43,367 bases of DNA from CAZSAT01 sp964604675. Its GTDB lineage: Bacteria > Myxococcota_A > UBA796 > CAJQPC01. A program made the position numbers and the translations under genes. The stretch is taken from NCBI GenBank assembly GCA_964604675.1, contig CAZSAT010000059.1, positions 1 through 43,367 on the forward strand, in the 5' to 3' direction. How positions within the stretch are numbered: the stretch's first letter is position 1; each line of letters opens with the position of its first letter. Below, piece after piece: positions 40,952 through 43,367 of this stretch. Under the pieces are notes generated by a model. It searched no databases and was not told the DNA's origin. It worked only from the letters and a program-made list of their open reading frames with translations.

Positions 40952-42499
40952 ATGCCAGCTGAAGTCCCGTGGAGGGCCCCGTTCCAGAAGCCGGAGAAGG
41001 AAGCCAGGCCGGCAGGCTACGCCTGGCTGGTCCAACAGCACGAGCTCAACGTGCTCCCCCACTGGAGGTGGACCTTCGTCGCCAACAGGCACGTGCACAA
41101 GGAACTGGACCGGCACGGCCAGCATATCTACCTCCTCCCCTCGCCACGGTACCCAGGCGACTCCGAGCTCGATCACCTGCTCTTCGCGCTCCGCTACGAC
41201 GGAGTGAGCCTACCCATCTGCCGCGCCCTGTTCCAAGTGGCTGAGGCCAAAGCGCTCGGCCATGCCATCGCCCAAGAGGTGCGTAGGACCCCAACCGGAG
41301 CCTACGCGCGAAGAGCATGGTTCCTCTTCGAGGCCCTCACCGGGAAGAGACTCGACCTCGATGACATCCGGCAGGGAAACTACGTCCCTCTGCTCGACCC
41401 CAGCATTCACGTCACGGGGCCTGTGCGAAAGCACCGCCGCCAGCGGATCGACGTCAACCTGCTGGGAACCGTCGAGTTCGCGCCCATCCTTCGATGGACC
41501 GAGGCACTACGGAGCACCTCGGGAGAGGCCCTTCGACGTCGCATCGACGCGCTTGTCTCGGGCTACGACGACCACACCGTGCGGAGGGCCATCTCCTTCC
41601 TCTACACCCGGGAGACGATGGCGAGCTTCGAGATCGAGCGCGAGCGGCCTCCGCGAACCCGAGCGGAGCGCTTTGTGGCCCTCCTACGCGAGGCACCCCG
41701 ACTCCAAGAGATGGACCTCAGCGAGTTGGTCCGACTCCAAAACGCCGTCGTGGATCCTCGCTTCTCCGACGCCGGTTGGCGAACCGAGCAGAACTACGTC
41801 GGCGAGTCCCTCGACCTGGTCAGGCAGCGTGTTCACTACGTCTGCCCAAAGCCCGAAGACCTCCACGAGTTGATGGCTGGGTTCCTCGACATGGCGGGAG
41901 TCCTGAGAGGAGCACCGGACCCCGTCCTGAGCACCGCGGCCATCAGCTTCGCCTTCGTGCTCCTGCACCCCTTCACGGATGGCAACGGCCGCCTGCACCG
42001 CTGGCTGATCCACTGGGGCCTGTGCAGGGGCGGAGTGACCCCCGAAGGCCTGATCGTTCCCGTCTCTGCGGTGATGCTCTCGCATCGGCGGGAGTACGAC
42101 GAGGCCCTCGAGTCCTTCTCCGTGCCGCTCGTGGAGCGCGTGCCCTACGACCTGGACGCCGATGGCAGGATGACGGTGGAGGCCGACACCGCCGACTGGT
42201 ATCGACACCCGGACATCACCGACATGGCGACGGGCCTCTGGCGTTGGTTGAACCTGGCCGTGGACAGGGAGCTCCCTGACGAACTGCGCTTCCTCGTCCG
42301 CCTGGATCTGGCGAAGGTCCGAATCCAGGAGATCGTAGACATGCCGGACCGGCTCATCGTCCTCTTCATCAAGCTGTGCGGAGCCAACGGGGGCCGCCTC
42401 TCGATCCGCAAGCAGAAGAGCCACTTCGACATGCTCACCGACGAGGAACTGGACTCGATGCAGGAGGTGGTCCAAGAGCTGTTCGTAGCGGGCGACTGA
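40952..42499 (+). CDS. fic: Fic-domain protein (probable AMP transferase)
   Basis: A 515-residue protein from ATG 40952, with GGAG eight bases upstream. The complete catalytic motif HPFTDGNGRLHR begins at H339, so the enzyme should transfer a nucleotide, usually AMP, onto a target protein. S225-F-E-I-E229 (in MASFEIERE) fits the class II inhibitory helix S-x-x-x-E-(G/N), though the residue after Glu is Arg. Intramolecular inhibition is therefore likely. The long N-terminal part (~1-200) and the C-terminal part after ~400 (HTH-like) are typical of large Fic proteins. It lies alone between two 19-bp repeats inside the tRNA-Arg-bounded segment. A toxin or phage-defence role is plausible. Confidence 0.88.
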   Translation: MPAEVPWRAPFQKPEKEARPAGYAWLVQQHELNVLPHWRWTFVANRHVHKELDRHGQHIYLLPSPRYPGDSELDHLLFALRYDGVSLPICRALFQVAEAKALGHAIAQEVRRTPTGAYARRAWFLFEALTGKRLDLDDIRQGNYVPLLDPSIHVTGPVRKHRRQRIDVNLLGTVEFAPILRWTEALRSTSGEALRRRIDALVSGYDDHTVRRAISFLYTRETMASFEIERERPPRTRAERFVALLREAPRLQEMDLSELVRLQNAVVDPRFSDAGWRTEQNYVGESLDLVRQRVHYVCPKPEDLHELMAGFLDMAGVLRGAPDPVLSTAAISFAFVLLHPFTDGNGRLHRWLIHWGLCRGGVTPEGLIVPVSAVMLSHRREYDEALESFSVPLVERVPYDLDADGRMTVEADTADWYRHPDITDMATGLWRWLNLAVDRELPDELRFLVRLDLAKVRIQEIVDMPDRLIVLFIKLCGANGGRLSIRKQKSHFDMLTDEELDSMQEVVQELFVAGD

Positions 42500-42526
42500 C
42501 AGACCGTGGACTCCCCTGCCCCAAGG

Positions 42527-42545
42527 CGTGCCACTTTCGTGCCAC
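42527..42545. repeat. 19-bp direct repeat, right copy
   Basis: CGTGCCACTTTCGTGCCAC, identical to 40773-40791 and in the same orientation, 28 bases after the fic stop codon and about 98 bases before the second tRNA-Arg att core. It is a candidate integrase arm site or the edge of the fic-carrying unit. Confidence 0.75.
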
Positions 42546-42610
42546 GTAGGCCGCGCAACTCCACGAAGCTCACCAAGCCCCCCAAGCTCGAGAACAAGCC
42601 CCCACAAGCC

Positions 42611-42628
42611 CATCGGCACAAGCCGATG
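42611..42628. repeat. 7-bp stem hairpin beside the att core
   Basis: CATCGGC-ACAA-GCCGATG, a perfect stem with a 4-base loop, 15 bases before the tRNA-Arg fragment. No T-run follows on either strand. It could be a terminator remnant for fic or part of the attachment site. Confidence 0.45.
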
Positions 42629-42642
42629 AAATACCTGGCGAA

Positions 42643-42688
42643 CTTCTAACTAAGCCGAGGGTCCCAGGTTCGATCCCTGGCGGGGGCG
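42643..42688 (+). other. Second tRNA-Arg(TCT) 3' half, probable outer attachment site
   Basis: It matches the site at 38852-38893: CTTCTAA, then an extra CTAA, then GCCGA, variable GGGTC, T arm CCAGG-TTCGATC-CCTGG, acceptor half CGGGGGC and G. The bases CGAA before the core are also shared. The 4-base CTAA insertion and the missing 5' half rule out a working tRNA. With the first site it brackets the AbiE/Fic segment. The gene to its right looks chromosomal, so this is probably the outer right end of the island. Confidence 0.75.
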
Positions 42689-42719
42689 CTCGTTCACCGC
42701 GGGCCCGATAAGCCACTCC

Positions 42720-43367
42720 ATGCCAACGCCATCAACGCCTGACGCCTGGTACGCCGAACAGAGCGCCTGGCACCACGAGCTCGCCGCGCTGCGCGCCATC
42801 GCCCTGAGCGCCGAGCTCCACGAGACCTTGAAGTGGAAGCAGCCCTGCTACACCGACCAGGGACGCAACATCTTCCTCGTCAGCAGCAGGAAGGACGCGG
42901 CCGTCGTGGCCTTCCTCGAGGGTGCGCTCCTCCCGGACCCGGACGCTCGCCTGGTGCAGCCCGGCCAGGACTCACGCTCGGCGAAGTACATGCGCTTCAC
43001 CAGCGTCGACCAGGTGCACCGGGACCGGGCCTACCTCGAGGCGCTCGTGGCCAGCGCCGTGCACGTGGCGCGAGCGGGACTCAAGGTCGAGCCCCTCCGC
43101 GAAGGCATCGACTACGTGGAGGAACTTCAGCGGAGACTCGCTGACGATCCCGCCTTCGCGCGTGCCTTCGAGGCCCTGACGCCCGGACGTCGGCGCTCCT
43201 ACAACATGCACTTCTCGCGGCCCAAGAACGCCAGCACCCGCCACGCGCGCATCACCCGTTGCGCCGAGCGCATCCTGATGGGCAAGGGGCTCAACGACTG
43301 CGTCTGCGGCCGAAGCCAGCGCATGCCGCGGTGCGACGGCTCGCACCAGCGGCCCACTGAGCCCTAG
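42720..43367 (+). CDS. YdeI/DUF1801-family protein with C-terminal CDGSH-type Fe-S motif
   Basis: A 215-residue protein, complete, with its stop codon at the window end. The N-terminal ~115 residues are a DUF1801-like fold (LKWKQPCYTDQGRNIFLVSS, then KYMRFTSVDQV). A YdeI/OmpD-associated segment follows (GRRRSYNMHFSRPKNASTRH, ARITRCAERIL). The last 25 residues contain CVCGRSQRMPRCDGSH, which fits the CDGSH [2Fe-2S] ligand set (three Cys, one His). Such proteins are usual chromosomal genes, perhaps linked to stress or envelope functions. Nothing ties it to defence. Confidence 0.8.
   Translation: MPTPSTPDAWYAEQSAWHHELAALRAIALSAELHETLKWKQPCYTDQGRNIFLVSSRKDAAVVAFLEGALLPDPDARLVQPGQDSRSAKYMRFTSVDQVHRDRAYLEALVASAVHVARAGLKVEPLREGIDYVEELQRRLADDPAFARAFEALTPGRRRSYNMHFSRPKNASTRHARITRCAERILMGKGLNDCVCGRSQRMPRCDGSHQRPTEP

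Noticed and set aside
42598..42688. Possible complete tRNA gene (GCCCCCA could pair with CGGGGGC)
   Set aside because: No D arm forms, the anticodon stem does not pair and the anticodon loop has an extra CTAA. Only the 3' half is tRNA-like, so it is called an att remnant.

Overview
The window is about 43 kb of high-GC DNA (roughly two-thirds G+C) in which nearly every gene of the first 34 kb lies on the minus strand in two long, tightly overlapping transcription units. Sigma-54 control, a Zorya system (an envelope-anchored motor) and a chromosomal YdeI/CDGSH gene fit a high-GC Gram-negative bacterium. Myxococcota or a relative is my guess, but the sequence alone does not fix the phylum. The gene content is that of a defence island.

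Region 1 (25454 down to 1) is a defence superoperon. It opens with a small HTH regulator, then a type I restriction-modification set with two HsdM paralogues separated by an AlbA_2/Schlafen-like protein, followed by hsdS and hsdR. Next come a DUF262-HNH-DUF4268 GmrSD-type nuclease and a CARF-AAA+ sigma-54 activator of RtcR type (intact GAFTGA loop). Just downstream of that activator, at 12102-12117, is a near-consensus sigma-54 promoter with inverted repeats upstream. It faces a second gene block: a DUF4258-like small protein, a TerY-like vWA protein, a YegI-like protein kinase, a UPF1-like SF1 helicase, an unknown protein with a possible HEPN motif, a coiled-coil McrB-type NTPase and an McrC/DUF2357-type partner with zinc ribbons. 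This block matches the CoCoNuT class of type IV restriction systems linked to TerY-P. The layout suggests a two-step defence: constitutive DNA restriction first, then an RNA-damage-sensing activator that switches on the second block. The induction logic is inference. A gene with a very basic N-terminus runs off the left edge.

Region 2 (33901-25548) is a type I Zorya system in the order zorD-zorA-zorB-zorC, followed by a coupled winged-helix gene. ZorD carries an N-terminal DUF4145/HEPN-like domain. Upstream is a LAGLIDADG protein with HTH segments (33969-35045), divergent from an XRE regulator (35173-35502) with an operator-like inverted repeat between them. A short FtsZ/tubulin-like protein with a Tat-like leader follows on the plus strand.

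Region 3 (38557-36293) is a four-gene, overlapping minus-strand operon: AlpA-like HTH, RadA-like zinc-finger RecA ATPase, cysteine-rich protein, and a coiled-coil/membrane protein. It may be the core module of an integrative element.

Region 4 (38558-42719) carries an AbiEi/AbiEii toxin-antitoxin pair and a Fic enzyme. It lies between two copies of the 3' half of a tRNA-Arg(TCT) gene (38852-38893 and 42643-42688). These look like the right-hand attachment sites of tandemly integrated elements whose intact tRNA would lie to the left, outside the window. Right of 42688 the sequence probably returns to the chromosome, with a YdeI/DUF1801-CDGSH gene. No integrase, transposase, CRISPR array or rRNA gene is visible. 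Long plus-strand open frames opposite the defence genes are GC-bias shadows and are omitted.
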